DNA of 64,000 bases. Origin: Arthrobacter sp. EpRS71. GTDB lineage: Bacteria > Actinomycetota > Actinomycetes > Actinomycetales > Micrococcaceae. Position 1 is the first letter of the stretch, and each line of letters begins with the position of its first letter. The DNA lies in contig NZ_LNUV01000003.1 in assembly GCF_001512285.1 (NCBI RefSeq), forward strand, positions 285,540 through 349,539. Direction: 5' to 3'. This document shows, piece after piece, positions 55,269 to 64,000 of the stretch. The notes below the pieces were generated by a model that saw only the letters and a program-made list of their open reading frames with translations, was not told the DNA's origin and searched no databases. The translations under genes and the position numbers were made by a program.

Positions 55269-55310
55269 AAGCCACGCTGACCCGCGCGCCTGCCGCACAA
55301 GGAGAACCCC

Positions 55311-56234
55311 ATGGCAACAACACTTTTCACCAAGAAACCCCGGGAACTTAGCTACAACCCAAAGCGCCCGGTGTGGAAGGAAAAGCCTTCCGCCCTGTAT
55401 CAAACGGTCAAAGCGGTGGTCCTGATCGTTTTCAGCCTGTCCATCCTCACGCCCATCCTTCTAGTGGTTTCGACGTCCCTCGCTGATACCGAACAGCTGG
55501 TCAAAGCCGGTGGCTTCGTCCTCTGGCCGGAGCGACCCACCTTGGAGGCCTACGTCACCATCTTCAAGGGCCCCATGGTTCTGCAGTCCCTGGGGGTCAG
55601 CATGCTGGTCACCGCAGTGGGCACCATCCTGGCGTTGTTCGTCACCATCACCATGGCCTACGCCACCAGCCGCACGGTCCTGTTTGGCCGGCCGGTGATC
55701 CTCGCAGTCCTGTTCACGCTCCTGTTTGCACCGGGCCTGATTCCGTCCTTCCTCATGATCCGCCAACTCGGTCTGCTGGACTCCCTGTGGTCGCTGATCC
55801 TTCCCGGGATCTTCGGAGCCTTCAACTTTGTGGTGATGCGATCGTTCTTCATGAACATCCCGGGCGAACTGATCGAAAGTGCCAGAATCGACGGCGCCAA
55901 CGACTGGCAAATCCTGTGGCGCATCGTGATGCCGTTGTCCAAAGCCGTGATCGCCGTCGTCGGGCTCTTCTACGCCGTGGGTTTCTGGAACTCGTTCTTC
56001 AACGCCCTGCTCTACATCAACGATCACAGCAAGTGGCCCATCCAGTTGCTTCTCCGCAACTTCGTGGTCCAAGGCAGTGGGGCAGCGGACCAGCTGGGTA
56101 TCACCACCACACCGCCGCCGCAGTCCATCCAGATGGCAGTGGTGGTTGTAGCGCTGGTCCCCATCCTGATGGTCTACCCGTTCCTCCAAAAGCACTTTGC
56201 CAAGGGCGTCATCACCGGCGCCGTGAAGGGCTGA
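55311..56234 (+). CDS. Carbohydrate ABC transporter permease (LplC/YtcP-like)
   Basis: A 307-residue partner permease with six helices. It has LSILTPILLVVSTSLAD early, the EAA loop LIESARIDGANDWQILWRIVMPLSKAVIAVVGLFYAVGFWNSFFNALLYI, and ends KHFAKGVITGAVKG, the usual C-terminus of this branch (FxKGxxxGAxKG). It lies 42 bp after the first permease with an AAGGAGAA site, and is followed by the binding protein. Forms a heterodimer with the preceding gene product. Confidence 0.94.
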   Translation: MATTLFTKKPRELSYNPKRPVWKEKPSALYQTVKAVVLIVFSLSILTPILLVVSTSLADTEQLVKAGGFVLWPERPTLEAYVTIFKGPMVLQSLGVSMLVTAVGTILALFVTITMAYATSRTVLFGRPVILAVLFTLLFAPGLIPSFLMIRQLGLLDSLWSLILPGIFGAFNFVVMRSFFMNIPGELIESARIDGANDWQILWRIVMPLSKAVIAVVGLFYAVGFWNSFFNALLYINDHSKWPIQLLLRNFVVQGSGAADQLGITTTPPPQSIQMAVVVVALVPILMVYPFLQKHFAKGVITGAVKG

Positions 56235-56303
56235 CCACACCCGCGGCACCTGACAAGCACTAAAAACCACACCATGAAGCAAGTAACCAGAAAGGGTTAT
56301 GCC

Positions 56304-57962
56304 ATGACGAGCACTACCTCACAGGCTGGATTCAGCCGCCGCGGTTTCCTTGGCCTCGCAGGCCTGGCCGTGACCGCCGCCGGCTTGTCCGCCTGCGGTG
56401 GTGGCGGAGCCGCAAGCAACGGAGGCGCCGCTGCCTCCGCTTCGGTCAAACTGCCCACGTACAAGGAATTCACCGGCGTCACCCCGGACATCGCGGGTAA
56501 CGCCAAGGGCCTCCAGGCCGGATACTTCAAACTGCCCACCGCTGTGCAGTCCGTGAAGACGCCGCCGCTTAAGGGCAAAGTGACCGGCCTGACCGAAACC
56601 TTCGACACCATGAGCCCGGGCCTGAAGGACAACCCCTTCTGGCAGCGGCTCAACGCCAAGCTCGGCGGCGACCTGGAACTGCAGATCGCAGAAGACATCG
56701 GAGACGGCTACCCGGCCAAATTCGCCACTGTCCTTGCCAGCAACGATCTTCCGGACATGATGTGGGTTCCGCCGAACCAGGGCATTCCCAACGTCGGGCC
56801 CATGCTTGAGGCCAAGTTCCAGGACCTGACGCCGTACCTCTCCGGCGACGCTGTCCTTGAGTACCCCAACCTGGCTGCGCTGAAGCCCGATTCCTGGAAG
56901 ACCGCCGTCGTCAACGGAAAGATCTGGGGTGCTCCCATCCCCAGTACCCCGTTCGGGCAGGTGTATCTCGGAAACCACGATATGTGGGCCAAGGTTGGTG
57001 GCTTCGAAGCATCCAGCGCTGACGAATTCCTGGACAAAGCCAAGGAGCTGACCCGGCCCGGCGATCAGCAGTACGCGCTTGAACCGGCCTACATCAACGC
57101 CCTCCACATGGTCACGGAATGGTTTGGCGCCCCGAACAGCTGGGCCGTCAACAAGGACCGCACCCTCACCCACCTCTACGAAACCGATGAGTACCTGGCC
57201 GGCGTGGAGTTCACCGCCAAGATGTTCGCGGCCGGAGTTTTCTACCCGGACTCCAAGGCCACGGACATCCGCTCGCGCGTGGCCAACGGCAGTGTGGGAG
57301 CCCAGGTTGTCTCCGGGCCCCATGACATCCGGAGTTACCGCAGCCTGAACAAAACCGCCCAGTTCGACATCCTCGTTCCGTTCAGCGCAGACGGCAAGGT
57401 CAAACCCGTCTACGACATGGGCTACGGAACAGTCGGTTTCACGCCGTTCAAGAAGGCCGAAGAGGGCAAGATCCGCGAACTGCTCGCGCTCATCAACTAC
57501 CTGTCAGCCCCGTTCGGCACCGTGGAATACCTGCAGAAGAACTTCGGTGAACTCGGCCAGGACTACACCATTGACGGCTCCGGCAACCCGGCACGCACCG
57601 ACACGGGGACAACCAACGCTCCCGGCCTCGTCTCAGCCTTGAACATCATGTCCAGCCCGGAAAACGTGATCTTCAATCCGGGCTTCGACGACGACACCCG
57701 CTACGTCAGCCAGCAGGAAGAAAAACTGCTCGAGTTCGCATGGCGCAACCCCACCAATGGTTCCTACTCGGACACCAACGCAAAGGTGGGCGCCAAGATC
57801 ACCAAGCAGCTGCGCGACAAGGTGGTGGACATTATTACCGGGCGCGCCAAGATCGACGAACTCAAGGACGCCGTCAAACGCTGGAAGAGCGAAGGCGGCG
57901 ACAAGATGCGCGACGAGTACCAGGCCGCGTTGGACCCCAACGTGCCGGTATTCAGGAGCTAG
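56304..57962 (+). CDS. Extracellular sugar-binding lipoprotein (LplA-like)
   Basis: A 552-residue solute-binding protein with a twin-arginine signal (SRRGFLGLAGLAVTAAGLSAC), so it is exported folded and lipidated on Cys31. The mature protein (TETFDTMSPGLKDNPFWQRLNAKLGGDLELQI ... NDLPDMMWVP ... MGYGTVGFTPFKK) is of the large LplA/family-1 type used with LplB/LplC permeases for oligosaccharides. I use ATG 56304, which has AGAAAGGG upstream and puts the RR motif at residue 12. The ORF to 56274 adds ten residues before it. Substrate unknown. Confidence 0.93.
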   Translation: MTSTTSQAGFSRRGFLGLAGLAVTAAGLSACGGGGAASNGGAAASASVKLPTYKEFTGVTPDIAGNAKGLQAGYFKLPTAVQSVKTPPLKGKVTGLTETFDTMSPGLKDNPFWQRLNAKLGGDLELQIAEDIGDGYPAKFATVLASNDLPDMMWVPPNQGIPNVGPMLEAKFQDLTPYLSGDAVLEYPNLAALKPDSWKTAVVNGKIWGAPIPSTPFGQVYLGNHDMWAKVGGFEASSADEFLDKAKELTRPGDQQYALEPAYINALHMVTEWFGAPNSWAVNKDRTLTHLYETDEYLAGVEFTAKMFAAGVFYPDSKATDIRSRVANGSVGAQVVSGPHDIRSYRSLNKTAQFDILVPFSADGKVKPVYDMGYGTVGFTPFKKAEEGKIRELLALINYLSAPFGTVEYLQKNFGELGQDYTIDGSGNPARTDTGTTNAPGLVSALNIMSSPENVIFNPGFDDDTRYVSQQEEKLLEFAWRNPTNGSYSDTNAKVGAKITKQLRDKVVDIITGRAKIDELKDAVKRWKSEGGDKMRDEYQAALDPNVPVFRS

Positions 57963-58020
57963 CCTCAAACCAACAACCACGCAACGCAAACGTACAAAGC
58001 AAGCACCAGCAGGGGGAACC

Positions 58021-59073
58021 ATGGCAAAAGCGAGCAGCACCGGGGTCAGGCCAACCATTCGCATGGTGGCCGAACTGGCGGGCGTCTCCACGGCCACGGT
58101 TTCCTATGTATTATCAGGCCGCCGCGGCGATGGCGGTCCGGGGGTATCGGATCCGACGGCGGAAAAGGTCAAGGCCGCTGCGGAGCGGCTCGGCTACCGC
58201 CCCAATCAGGCGGCCCGGGCCATCCGTACGGGCCGTACCAACACGGTGATCCTCTCGCTGACCATGCTGTCCGATCCCTGGTCCCTGTCCGTCATCGAGT
58301 CGGTGCAGAAGGCCGCGGTTCCGCGGGGGATCACGCCGATGATCCTGGGCGACGCCGACTGGGTGAAGGTGCTTGGCGCACACAATGCGGACGCTGTGTT
58401 TGTTGATGCCGTCCGTGAAGAGCAGCGGGACGCGCTGCGGAAGCTTGCCGAGCACGGAACCAGCCTGGTGGTTTTTGACGAGGTGCTGGAAGCGGAAGGC
58501 TTCGACGTCATCCGTTCCATTGCCGGACCTGGCTGCCGGATGGCCGTGGAGCACCTGCTCCACGGCCATCGCAGGATTGCGTGCTTGACTCCGGCAACGG
58601 TGGCCGGAACATCCGGCGGCACCAGGTACAGGGCGTACTCCGAAGCCCTCGCAGACGCCGGCATCCCGGAACGTGAGGACTACGTGGGCTTGTTCGATGG
58701 CACCAGCGCGGGGGCGTACGCCGCGGCAACACGGTTGCTCAGCATGCCGGAGCGTCCCACCGCCCTCTACGCCACTACGGATTACGCAGCGGTCAGCGCC
58801 ATCAACGCCGCCCAGCGCCTGGGCCTTGCTGTGGGTAAGGACGTGGACATCATCGGTGTGGGCAACACGGTGGAGGGCGAGCGGATGTCTCCCTCGCTCA
58901 GCACTGTTGGTCCCGTGGACTTCTTCGACAAACTTGCGCGGCTGCTCCTCCGGCGGGCAACCGCGCAGTCCAGCCCGGACGCGGCAAAGGACCCTGGCGT
59001 CCTTGATTTCCCCTGGCACTTGTTCGTGCGCGAATCGGCGCCGCACCGCAGCGCCGCAACCAGACTTTACTAA
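58021..59073 (+). CDS. LacI-family transcriptional regulator
   Basis: A 350-residue regulator. The N-terminal HTH is TIRMVAELAGVSTATVSYVLSG with the hinge RLGYRPNQAARAIRTGRTN. The periplasmic-binding-protein-like effector domain includes VFVDAVREEQRDALRKL, HRRIACLTP and PTALYATTDYAAVSAINAAQRLGLAVGKDVDIIGVGN. ATG 58021, following AGCAGGGGGA, is chosen over the longer ORF from 57757 that runs through the binding-protein gene. It likely represses its own operon at the site near 54170 and is released by the imported sugar or a product. Confidence 0.93.
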   Translation: MAKASSTGVRPTIRMVAELAGVSTATVSYVLSGRRGDGGPGVSDPTAEKVKAAAERLGYRPNQAARAIRTGRTNTVILSLTMLSDPWSLSVIESVQKAAVPRGITPMILGDADWVKVLGAHNADAVFVDAVREEQRDALRKLAEHGTSLVVFDEVLEAEGFDVIRSIAGPGCRMAVEHLLHGHRRIACLTPATVAGTSGGTRYRAYSEALADAGIPEREDYVGLFDGTSAGAYAAATRLLSMPERPTALYATTDYAAVSAINAAQRLGLAVGKDVDIIGVGNTVEGERMSPSLSTVGPVDFFDKLARLLLRRATAQSSPDAAKDPGVLDFPWHLFVRESAPHRSAATRLY

Positions 59074-59098
59074 GAACAGCAGAAGGATATTGCACACC

Positions 59099-60283
59099 AT
59101 GGAAAAGGATTTGAAGGTCGGCATCGTAGGTTTCGGCCTGCGGTCGGGGCTGTGGAAGCACGCCCACAAGCCGGGCCAAGGCTCGGAGGTCACCATTGTC
59201 TGTGACCTGAGTGAACGTGGACGGGCGGACGCCGCTGAACGCATCCCGTCCGCTCGCGTCACCGGGGACCTTGAGGAACTGTTGAGCAGTGGGATCGACG
59301 CAGTCCTGGTCCTGACCCCCGATAACCAGCACGCCGCCGTCGCCGTTCGAACGCTCAAGGCGGGCATCCCCACCTTCTGTGAGAAGCCCTTGGACATCAC
59401 CATTGAGGCCGCGGACCGGATTCTGACGACGGCCTACGAAAGCGGAACACGCCTGTACGTTGGCCACAACATGCGGCACATGCCGGTTGTAGTACAGATG
59501 CGCCAACTCATCGAGGACGGCAGGATCGGCGAGGTCAAGGCAGTCTGGTGCCGACACTTCGTGGGCCACGGCGGCGACTACTACTTCAAGGATTGGCACG
59601 CCCAGCGTGCCAACGTTACCTCGCTCCTGCTCCAGAAAGGTGCCCACGACATCGACGTGATCCACTGGCTTGCCGGTGGTTACACCAAACGGGTTGCCGC
59701 CGTCGGCGATCTTGCTGTCTACGGCGACGTCGCAAACCGGAGCAACAACGCGGGCAAGCGCATGGGGGACTGGTTCTCCATGGATAACTGGCCGCCCACG
59801 GAGCAAAAGGACCTGGCGGAGGTGATTGATGTGGAGGACATCTCCATGATGAACATGGTGCTGGATAACGGTGTGCTCGCCTCTTACCAGCAGTGCCACT
59901 TCACGCCGGACTACTGGCGCAACTACACCGTCATCGGGACCAAGGGCCGCCTTGAGAACCTCGGTGACGGGCCGGGGGAGACCATCAACGTGTGGACCAG
60001 CCGGTCCTCCGGCTACGCGGCACCGGATGAGGTCATCGCCATCCAGGACGGCGAAGGCGGCCATGGCGGCGCCGATCCGCGCTTGATCGAGGAGTTCCTT
60101 CGCTTCGCGTCGGAGGGTGGCCGGACCCAGACCAGCCCCATTGCCGCGCGCCAAGCTGTGGTGGCGGGCATCCTGGCGGCGGAATCCTTACGCGGCGATG
60201 GCTCTGCACGCGAGGTGCCGGAGCTCCCTGCCGAGCTGGTGGAGTACTTCGACGCCGGCCAGCCCGCCTTGGTCCGCGACTGA
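59099..60283 (+). CDS. Gfo/Idh/MocA-family oxidoreductase
   Basis: A 394-residue NAD(P)-dependent sugar or polyol dehydrogenase. The Rossmann start is KVGIVGFGLRSGLWKHAHKP (GxGxxx variant), then GIDAVLVLTPDNQHAAVAVRTLKAGIPTFCEKPLDITIEAADRIL with the catalytic EKP Lys. The C-terminal alpha/beta domain has RHMPVVVQMRQLIEDGRIGEVKAVW and LLQKGAHDIDVIHWLAGG (H-D-x-D-x-x-x-W/H site). It is the last gene of the ABC operon, so it probably acts on the imported carbohydrate. ATG 59099 follows AGAAGGATA. A hairpin within the convergent LysR gene ends the transcript. Confidence 0.93.
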   Translation: MEKDLKVGIVGFGLRSGLWKHAHKPGQGSEVTIVCDLSERGRADAAERIPSARVTGDLEELLSSGIDAVLVLTPDNQHAAVAVRTLKAGIPTFCEKPLDITIEAADRILTTAYESGTRLYVGHNMRHMPVVVQMRQLIEDGRIGEVKAVWCRHFVGHGGDYYFKDWHAQRANVTSLLLQKGAHDIDVIHWLAGGYTKRVAAVGDLAVYGDVANRSNNAGKRMGDWFSMDNWPPTEQKDLAEVIDVEDISMMNMVLDNGVLASYQQCHFTPDYWRNYTVIGTKGRLENLGDGPGETINVWTSRSSGYAAPDEVIAIQDGEGGHGGADPRLIEEFLRFASEGGRTQTSPIAARQAVVAGILAAESLRGDGSAREVPELPAELVEYFDAGQPALVRD

Positions 60284-60294
60284 CTGTTTGCGGG

Positions 60295-61224
60295 TCAGGT
60301 GGGTGAGGAAAGCTCGGTCATGACGGTTTGAAGTGACTCGCAAACCGTCATGACCGATTTCCGTTTGAGTGTCTCGGGCCGGGCAAGGATGTCGATCTTG
60401 CGCACTGAGTTCACCCCTGACAGTGGACGCAGCACCACCCCGGCATCCAACACCCGGCGCGCGGTGAAGCGAGGCAGCAGCCCGATCGCGCCACCGGCCG
60501 AGACCAGCGCGGCGACGGTCGAGTAATCGTTGATGCGGTGCAGAACTTCGGCCGGGCGCCCGCTCACGGCAACGACGGCGGCCAGGACGTCCGCGGGCGA
60601 GTAGCCATCGCGGCTGGTCACCCAGGGTTCATCCACGACGTCGGACGGTTTCAGTTCGCGTCGGGCCGCCAAAGGGTGGTTCGCGGGGAGAGCGATATCC
60701 AAGGGCTCATCCGCGAGTGGAATCACGGCCACTTTGTCTTCGGGCCACTGTGGGCTGTTGTCCATCCGGTGCGCCAGAACCAAGTCGTAACGGGCAGCCA
60801 GCCCCGGGAAATCCTCCTGGGCCACATCTTCATCGGAGAGTCGCAAGCGCGGTGACTTGCCGCCGTCGGACGCTGTCCCGGACGCCAAATGCGCTGCCAA
60901 CGGCGCAAACAGCGCCTGTCCCGCACTGTGGAAAGCGCTCACGCTCACCGGCGCGTCGGGAGCGTCGTGATAGGCGCCGATTGCGGCGCGCGCATCTGCC
61001 ATGGCATTCACGACGGCGGCACCCGCCTCGGCGAGGACACGGCCCGCGTCGGTGAGCACCAGGGCCCGGCCCTCTTTGCGCGTCAACGGCACGTCCACGG
61101 ACTTCTGGAGCAGGGCCAGCTGTTGTGAAACTGCGGAGGGAGTCACCATCAGCGTCTCAGCGACTGCCTTGACACTTCCCAGGTCCCCCAGCTCGCGAAG
61201 CATCTGCAACTGATGAATTTCCAT
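60295..61224 (-). CDS. LysR-family transcriptional regulator
   Basis: A 309-residue regulator with an N-terminal winged HTH ([64 protein letters not shown]) and a LysR substrate-binding domain ([59 protein letters not shown]). The ATG at 61224 fits the family start; TTG 61230 is possible. Divergent from tdh-kbl across 107 bp, so it is the probable regulator of threonine or glycine catabolism. Its last ~20 codons ([16 protein letters not shown]) are encoded by a perfect inverted repeat. Confidence 0.92.
   Translation of the reverse strand: MEIHQLQMLRELGDLGSVKAVAETLMVTPSAVSQQLALLQKSVDVPLTRKEGRALVLTDAGRVLAEAGAAVVNAMADARAAIGAYHDAPDAPVSVSAFHSAGQALFAPLAAHLASGTASDGGKSPRLRLSDEDVAQEDFPGLAARYDLVLAHRMDNSPQWPEDKVAVIPLADEPLDIALPANHPLAARRELKPSDVVDEPWVTSRDGYSPADVLAAVVAVSGRPAEVLHRINDYSTVAALVSAGGAIGLLPRFTARRVLDAGVVLRPLSGVNSVRKIDILARPETLKRKSVMTVCESLQTVMTELSSPT
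60314..60357. terminator. Perfect 17-bp hairpin inside the LysR 3' end
   Basis: TCGGTCATGACGGTTTG (60314-60330) and CAAACCGTCATGACCGA (60341-60357) pair exactly around a 10-nt loop. On the plus strand it is followed by TTTCCGTTT. It lies 31 bp after the stop of the rightward oxidoreductase gene and within the leftward LysR coding region, so it probably terminates the sugar operon. Confidence 0.7.
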
Positions 61225-61229
61225 TAGCA

Positions 61230-61273
61230 AATCCTAAATCGTGGATTGAGAAGAATCTAGTTGTGCTAAATCG
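61230..61273. promoter_or_regulatory. LysR-type binding region between the LysR gene and tdh
   Basis: AATCC-N8-GGATT (61230-61247) is an inverted repeat of the size LysR proteins bind. CTAAATCG occurs twice in direct orientation, at 61234-61241 and 61266-61273, 32 bp (about three helical turns) apart. The region is A/T-rich relative to its surroundings and lies between divergent genes. Confidence 0.55.
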
Positions 61274-61331
61274 TCGGCGACGCTCTAATGGACTCAGCAG
61301 CAGCGAAGCAGCCCCGGCAGTGAGGAATCCC

Positions 61332-62378
61332 ATGAAGGCTCTCTACAAATCCGGACCCCACGCAGGGTTCGAACTCGTCGAACGTCCCGAGCCCGAAGCA
61401 GGCTCCGGCGACGTCAAGATCCGTGTGATGACCACCGGTATCTGCGGCACCGACCTCCACATTCAAAGCTGGGACGCCTGGGCGCAGGGCATCATCGAAA
61501 CGCCACTGATCGCCGGCCACGAGTTCTATGGCGAAGTAGTGGAAATCGGCGAGGATGTCCGGGATGTCAAGGTAGGGGACAGGGTCTCCGGCGAAGGCCA
61601 CGTAGTGTGCGGAATCTGCCGCAACTGCCGTGCCGGTCGCCGCCAGATGTGCATCCACACGGTGTCCGTTGGCGTGCAGCGCGATGGTGCGTTCGCCGAA
61701 TACGTGGTCATCCCGGAAACCAACGTCTGGGTCCACCAGGATGAATCCGTCACCCCGGAGCTCGGCGCCATCTTCGATCCCTTCGGCAACGCCGTCCACA
61801 CTGCCCTCAGCTTCCCGCTGGTTGGCGAGGACGTGCTCATCACCGGCGCCGGTCCCATTGGCCTGATGGCCATCGCCGTCGCCCGCCACGCAGGTGCGCG
61901 AAAGATCGCCATCACGGACGTCTCAGCTCCGCGCCTGGAACTGGCCCGCCAGATGGGCGTGGACCTCGCCGTGGACGTCTCCAAAATGCGGGTCCGTGAT
62001 GCACAGCAGGAACTGGGCATGCGCGAAGGTTTCGACATCGGTCTGGAAATGTCGGGACACCCCACGGCACTGCCTGAGATGATCGACAACATGAACCACG
62101 GCGGCCGCATCGCCATGCTGGGCCTTCCCAGCCAGTCCATCGACATCGACTGGGGCAAGGTGGTCACCCACATGCTCACCCTCAAGGGCATCTACGGCCG
62201 CGAAATGTTCGAGACCTGGTACGCCATGAGCGCCATGCTGTCCTCCAATCCCGTGCTGCACCGCAGCATCTCTGCCGTGGTCACGGACAAGCTATCCGCA
62301 AAGGACTGGGAAAAGGGCTTCGAGATCGCCCGCAACGGCACCGGCGGCAAAGTGGTCCTCGACTGGACCGAACTGTAA
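61332..62378 (+). CDS. tdh: L-threonine 3-dehydrogenase
   Basis: A 348-residue zinc-dependent medium-chain dehydrogenase oxidising L-threonine to 2-amino-3-ketobutyrate with NAD+. Catalytic zinc site: [15 protein letters not shown] and [15 protein letters not shown]. Structural zinc: [15 protein letters not shown]. Cofactor site: [21 protein letters not shown]. The [11 protein letters not shown] segment matches bacterial Tdh rather than general alcohol dehydrogenases. ATG 61332 with GAGGA upstream is chosen over an ORF start at 61263 lacking a site. kbl follows, completing the pathway. The final codons are part of a three-fold 16-bp tandem repeat. Confidence 0.95.
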   Translation: MKALYKSGPHAGFELVERPEPEAGSGDVKIRVMTTGICGTDLHIQSWDAWAQGIIETPLIAGHEFYGEVVEIGEDVRDVKVGDRVSGEGHVVCGICRNCRAGRRQMCIHTVSVGVQRDGAFAEYVVIPETNVWVHQDESVTPELGAIFDPFGNAVHTALSFPLVGEDVLITGAGPIGLMAIAVARHAGARKIAITDVSAPRLELARQMGVDLAVDVSKMRVRDAQQELGMREGFDIGLEMSGHPTALPEMIDNMNHGGRIAMLGLPSQSIDIDWGKVVTHMLTLKGIYGREMFETWYAMSAMLSSNPVLHRSISAVVTDKLSAKDWEKGFEIARNGTGGKVVLDWTEL

Positions 62379-62409
62379 CTGGACCGAACAGCGACTGGAC
62401 CGAACTGTA
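62362..62409 (+). repeat. Three 16-bp tandem repeats across the tdh stop codon
   Basis: Units at 62362-62377, 62378-62393 and 62394-62409 share ACTGGACCGAAC. Units one and three are identical (ending TGTA) and the middle one ends AGCG. The first contains the end of tdh and its stop TAA begins in it (62376-62378). The copies lie in the 76-bp gap before kbl. Confidence 0.9.
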
Positions 62410-62454
62410 ACGCGACCCACGGCACCCGGACCCAACAAGACTTTAGGAGCACCC

Positions 62455-63648
62455 ATGTATTCAGCCATCAAAGACCAGCTGCAGGGCGAACTGGACGAGA
62501 TCCGCAGCGCCGGCCTCTTCAAGACCGAACGCCACATCGATTCCCCGCAGGCAAGCCACATCGCCGCGGGTCAGCTCGGCCAGCCGGCCAACAAGGTCCT
62601 GAACTTCTGTGCCAATAACTACCTTGGCCTGGCCGACCACCCGGACATCATTGCCGCCGCCAAGTCCGCCATGGACGAGCGCGGCTTCGGCATGGCGTCC
62701 GTGCGCTTCATCTGCGGCACCCAGGACCTCCACCTGGAGCTCGAGACCCGCGTCTCCGCATTCCTGGGAACCGAGGACACCATCCTCTTCTCCAGCTGCT
62801 TCGACGCCAACGGCGGCGTGTTCGAGTCCCTCTTCGGCCCCGAAGACGCCATCATCTCCGACTCGCTCAACCACGCATCCATCATTGATGGCATCCGCCT
62901 GAGCAAGGCCAAACGCTTCCGCTACGCCAACCAGGACATGGCAGACCTTGAGGCCAAGCTGGTGGAGGCTGAGGGTTCCCGCCGGAAGATCATCGTCACC
63001 GATGGTGTCTTCTCCATGGATGGCTTCCTCGCGCCCCTCGAAGCGATCTGCGACCTCGCCGAAAAGCACGACGCCTTGGTCATGGTGGACGACTCCCATG
63101 CCGTCGGCTTCATGGGCCCCACCGGCGCCGGCACCCCCGAGCACGCTGGTGTGTCCGATCGCGTGGACATCTACACCGGCACCTTCGGCAAGGCCCTCGG
63201 CGGCGCCTCGGGCGGTTATGTTTCCGGCCGTGGTGAGATCGTGGCAATGCTCCGCCAGAAGGCCCGCCCGTACCTTTTCTCCAACTCCCTCGCCCCGGCC
63301 ATCGTTGCCGCCACCATCAAGGCGATTGAGCTGGTGCAGGAATCCGGCGAACTCCGCACGCGCCTGTTCGAGAACGCGGCTCTGTTCCGCCGCCGCATGA
63401 GCGAAGAAGGTTTCGAACTCCTCGACGGCGAACATGCCATCATCCCCGTGATGTTCGGTGACGCGGTGGTCGCTGCCAAGGTGGCTGACGAGATGCTGAA
63501 CAACGGCGTCTTTGTCACGGCCTTCAGCTTCCCGGTGGTGCCGAAGGGCGTGGCCCGGATCCGCGTGCAGCTCTCCGCTGCGCACAGCGCGGACGACGTC
63601 GAAGCCTGCGTTCAGGCGTTCGTCAAGAGTCGCGCCGCGGTCGCCTAG
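62455..63648 (+). CDS. kbl: Glycine C-acetyltransferase (2-amino-3-ketobutyrate CoA ligase)
   Basis: A 397-residue PLP enzyme of the alpha-oxoamine synthase family. It splits 2-amino-3-ketobutyrate with CoA into glycine and acetyl-CoA. Motifs: [75 protein letters not shown] and the PLP Lys in [19 protein letters not shown]. Size equals E. coli Kbl. TAGGAG precedes the ATG. It pairs with tdh for threonine degradation. A nested palindromic repeat follows the stop directly. Confidence 0.96.
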   Translation: MYSAIKDQLQGELDEIRSAGLFKTERHIDSPQASHIAAGQLGQPANKVLNFCANNYLGLADHPDIIAAAKSAMDERGFGMASVRFICGTQDLHLELETRVSAFLGTEDTILFSSCFDANGGVFESLFGPEDAIISDSLNHASIIDGIRLSKAKRFRYANQDMADLEAKLVEAEGSRRKIIVTDGVFSMDGFLAPLEAICDLAEKHDALVMVDDSHAVGFMGPTGAGTPEHAGVSDRVDIYTGTFGKALGGASGGYVSGRGEIVAMLRQKARPYLFSNSLAPAIVAATIKAIELVQESGELRTRLFENAALFRRRMSEEGFELLDGEHAIIPVMFGDAVVAAKVADEMLNNGVFVTAFSFPVVPKGVARIRVQLSAAHSADDVEACVQAFVKSRAAVA

Positions 63649-63784
63649 AACGCTCTATCACGTCCCGCGTGTTTGGGCCGGACGCTCTATCACGTCCTTG
63701 TGGCATGTGATAGAGCGTTCGGGGTTAAGGGCTGGGACGTGAGAGAGGGACGGCCTGAAGGGCTTGGGATGTGAGAGAGCATCC
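63649..63784. repeat. Nested palindromic repeat, copy B (GTGATAGAGCG-type intergenic element)
   Basis: The same architecture as the element at 6491-6591. Inverted units AACGCTCTATCACGTCCC (63649-63666) and GACGCTCTATCACGTCC (63681-63697), a short loop, ATGTGATAGAGCGTTC (63705-63720), the linker GGGGTTAAGGG, then ACGTGAGAGAGGG (63738-63750) and a further ATGTGAGAGAGCATCC (63769-63784). Units one to three carry CTATCAC/GTGATAG, whereas the last two keep CTCTCAC/GTGAGAG. It begins one base after the kbl stop codon. Confidence 0.85.
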
Positions 63785-63803
63785 GGTCTGACAGGATGGA
63801 GCC

Positions 63804-64000
63804 ATGGCTTCGAATTATGACGTGGTAATCGTTGGCGGCGGCATCGGGGGACTCTCGTTGGCGGCGGCACTGGCAGGCAAGTGCACTGTTGCCTTGGTTG
63901 AGGCAGAGCAGTCCTTGGCGTTCCACACGTCCTCACGTTCGGCCCGGCAGCTGATCCCCAGCTATGGTCCGGCGGTGGTTCAGGACCTGACTGTTCGGAC
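63804..64000 (+). CDS. FAD-dependent oxidoreductase (DAO family), N-terminal part
   Basis: The first 65 residues of a gene that runs off the window: MASNYDVVIVGGGIGGLSLAAAL (GxGxxG dinucleotide motif), then CTVALVEAEQSLAFHTSSRSARQLIPSYGPAVVQDLT. The HTSSRSARQL segment is characteristic of D-amino-acid/glycine oxidase-like and DadA-like flavoproteins. AGGATGGAG precedes the ATG. Behind tdh-kbl it could act on glycine or another amino acid, but the repeat element between them suggests a separate unit. Confidence 0.85.
   Translation, partial: MASNYDVVIVGGGIGGLSLAAALAGKCTVALVEAEQSLAFHTSSRSARQLIPSYGPAVVQDLTVR

Overview
The window comes from a high-GC actinobacterium, most probably Arthrobacter or a close relative in the Micrococcales. 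The evidence is strong G/C at third codon positions, an accB-accE acyl-CoA carboxylase pair with a small epsilon subunit, an actinobacterial-type LigA, a GatCAB operon, and many GTG/TTG starts with 4-nt stop/start overlaps. I ran no search, so the genus is inference. No phage, transposase, integrase, CRISPR array, tRNA or rRNA was seen. It reads as ordinary chromosome.

Layout. (1) 1-6461: a leftward set (accB, accE, then a truncated DUF885 gene) faces a rightward SDR gene across a perfect 9-bp palindrome. Biotin ligase, a PH-domain membrane protein and a class III adenylate cyclase follow. (2) 6739-36503: the centrepiece, about 30 kb of co-directional genes. Two tandem ~2040-residue membrane-anchored Ig-like/FN3 proteins are followed by a MoxR ATPase, a DUF58 protein, a transglutaminase-like membrane protein that has lost its catalytic Cys, a zinc-ribbon/RDD/FHA protein, a PP2C phosphatase, an FHA protein, a Ser/Thr kinase, a degenerate-FHA protein, a 1484-residue EssC/EccC-like ATPase and a small secreted tail-anchored protein. 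From DUF58 on, most genes overlap by a few bases, which implies one operon. The core resembles the kinase/FN3/AAA-ATPase/DUF58/transglutaminase/phosphatase ('PFNA') cluster described in bifidobacteria, here doubled in its FN3 gene and extended with FHA proteins and a type VII-like ATPase. (3) 36543-43544: ligA, an inositol monophosphatase-like gene, an AAA ATPase, a leftward flavin monooxygenase, a GNAT acetyltransferase and a RidA protein. (4) 43614-47694: a CitA/CitB-type two-component system divergent from a CitMHS citrate transporter. (5) 47831-53802: a lipoprotein next to a gene remnant, gatC-gatA-gatB, a small secreted protein, and a formylglycine-generating-enzyme homologue. (6) 54136-60283: a carbohydrate ABC importer operon (two permeases, a Tat lipoprotein binding protein, a LacI regulator, a Gfo/Idh/MocA oxidoreductase) with a LacI-type operator at its promoter. 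(7) 60295-64000: a LysR regulator divergent from tdh-kbl (threonine to glycine plus acetyl-CoA), then the start of an FAD-dependent oxidoreductase.

Non-coding structure is also of interest. Two copies of a nested palindromic repeat built from a GTGAGAGAGCG unit follow stop codons at both ends of the window. A 41-bp tandem repeat lies upstream of the sugar operon, 16-18-bp tandem duplications span the stop codons of moxR and tdh, and a perfect 17-bp hairpin lies inside the 3' end of the LysR gene.
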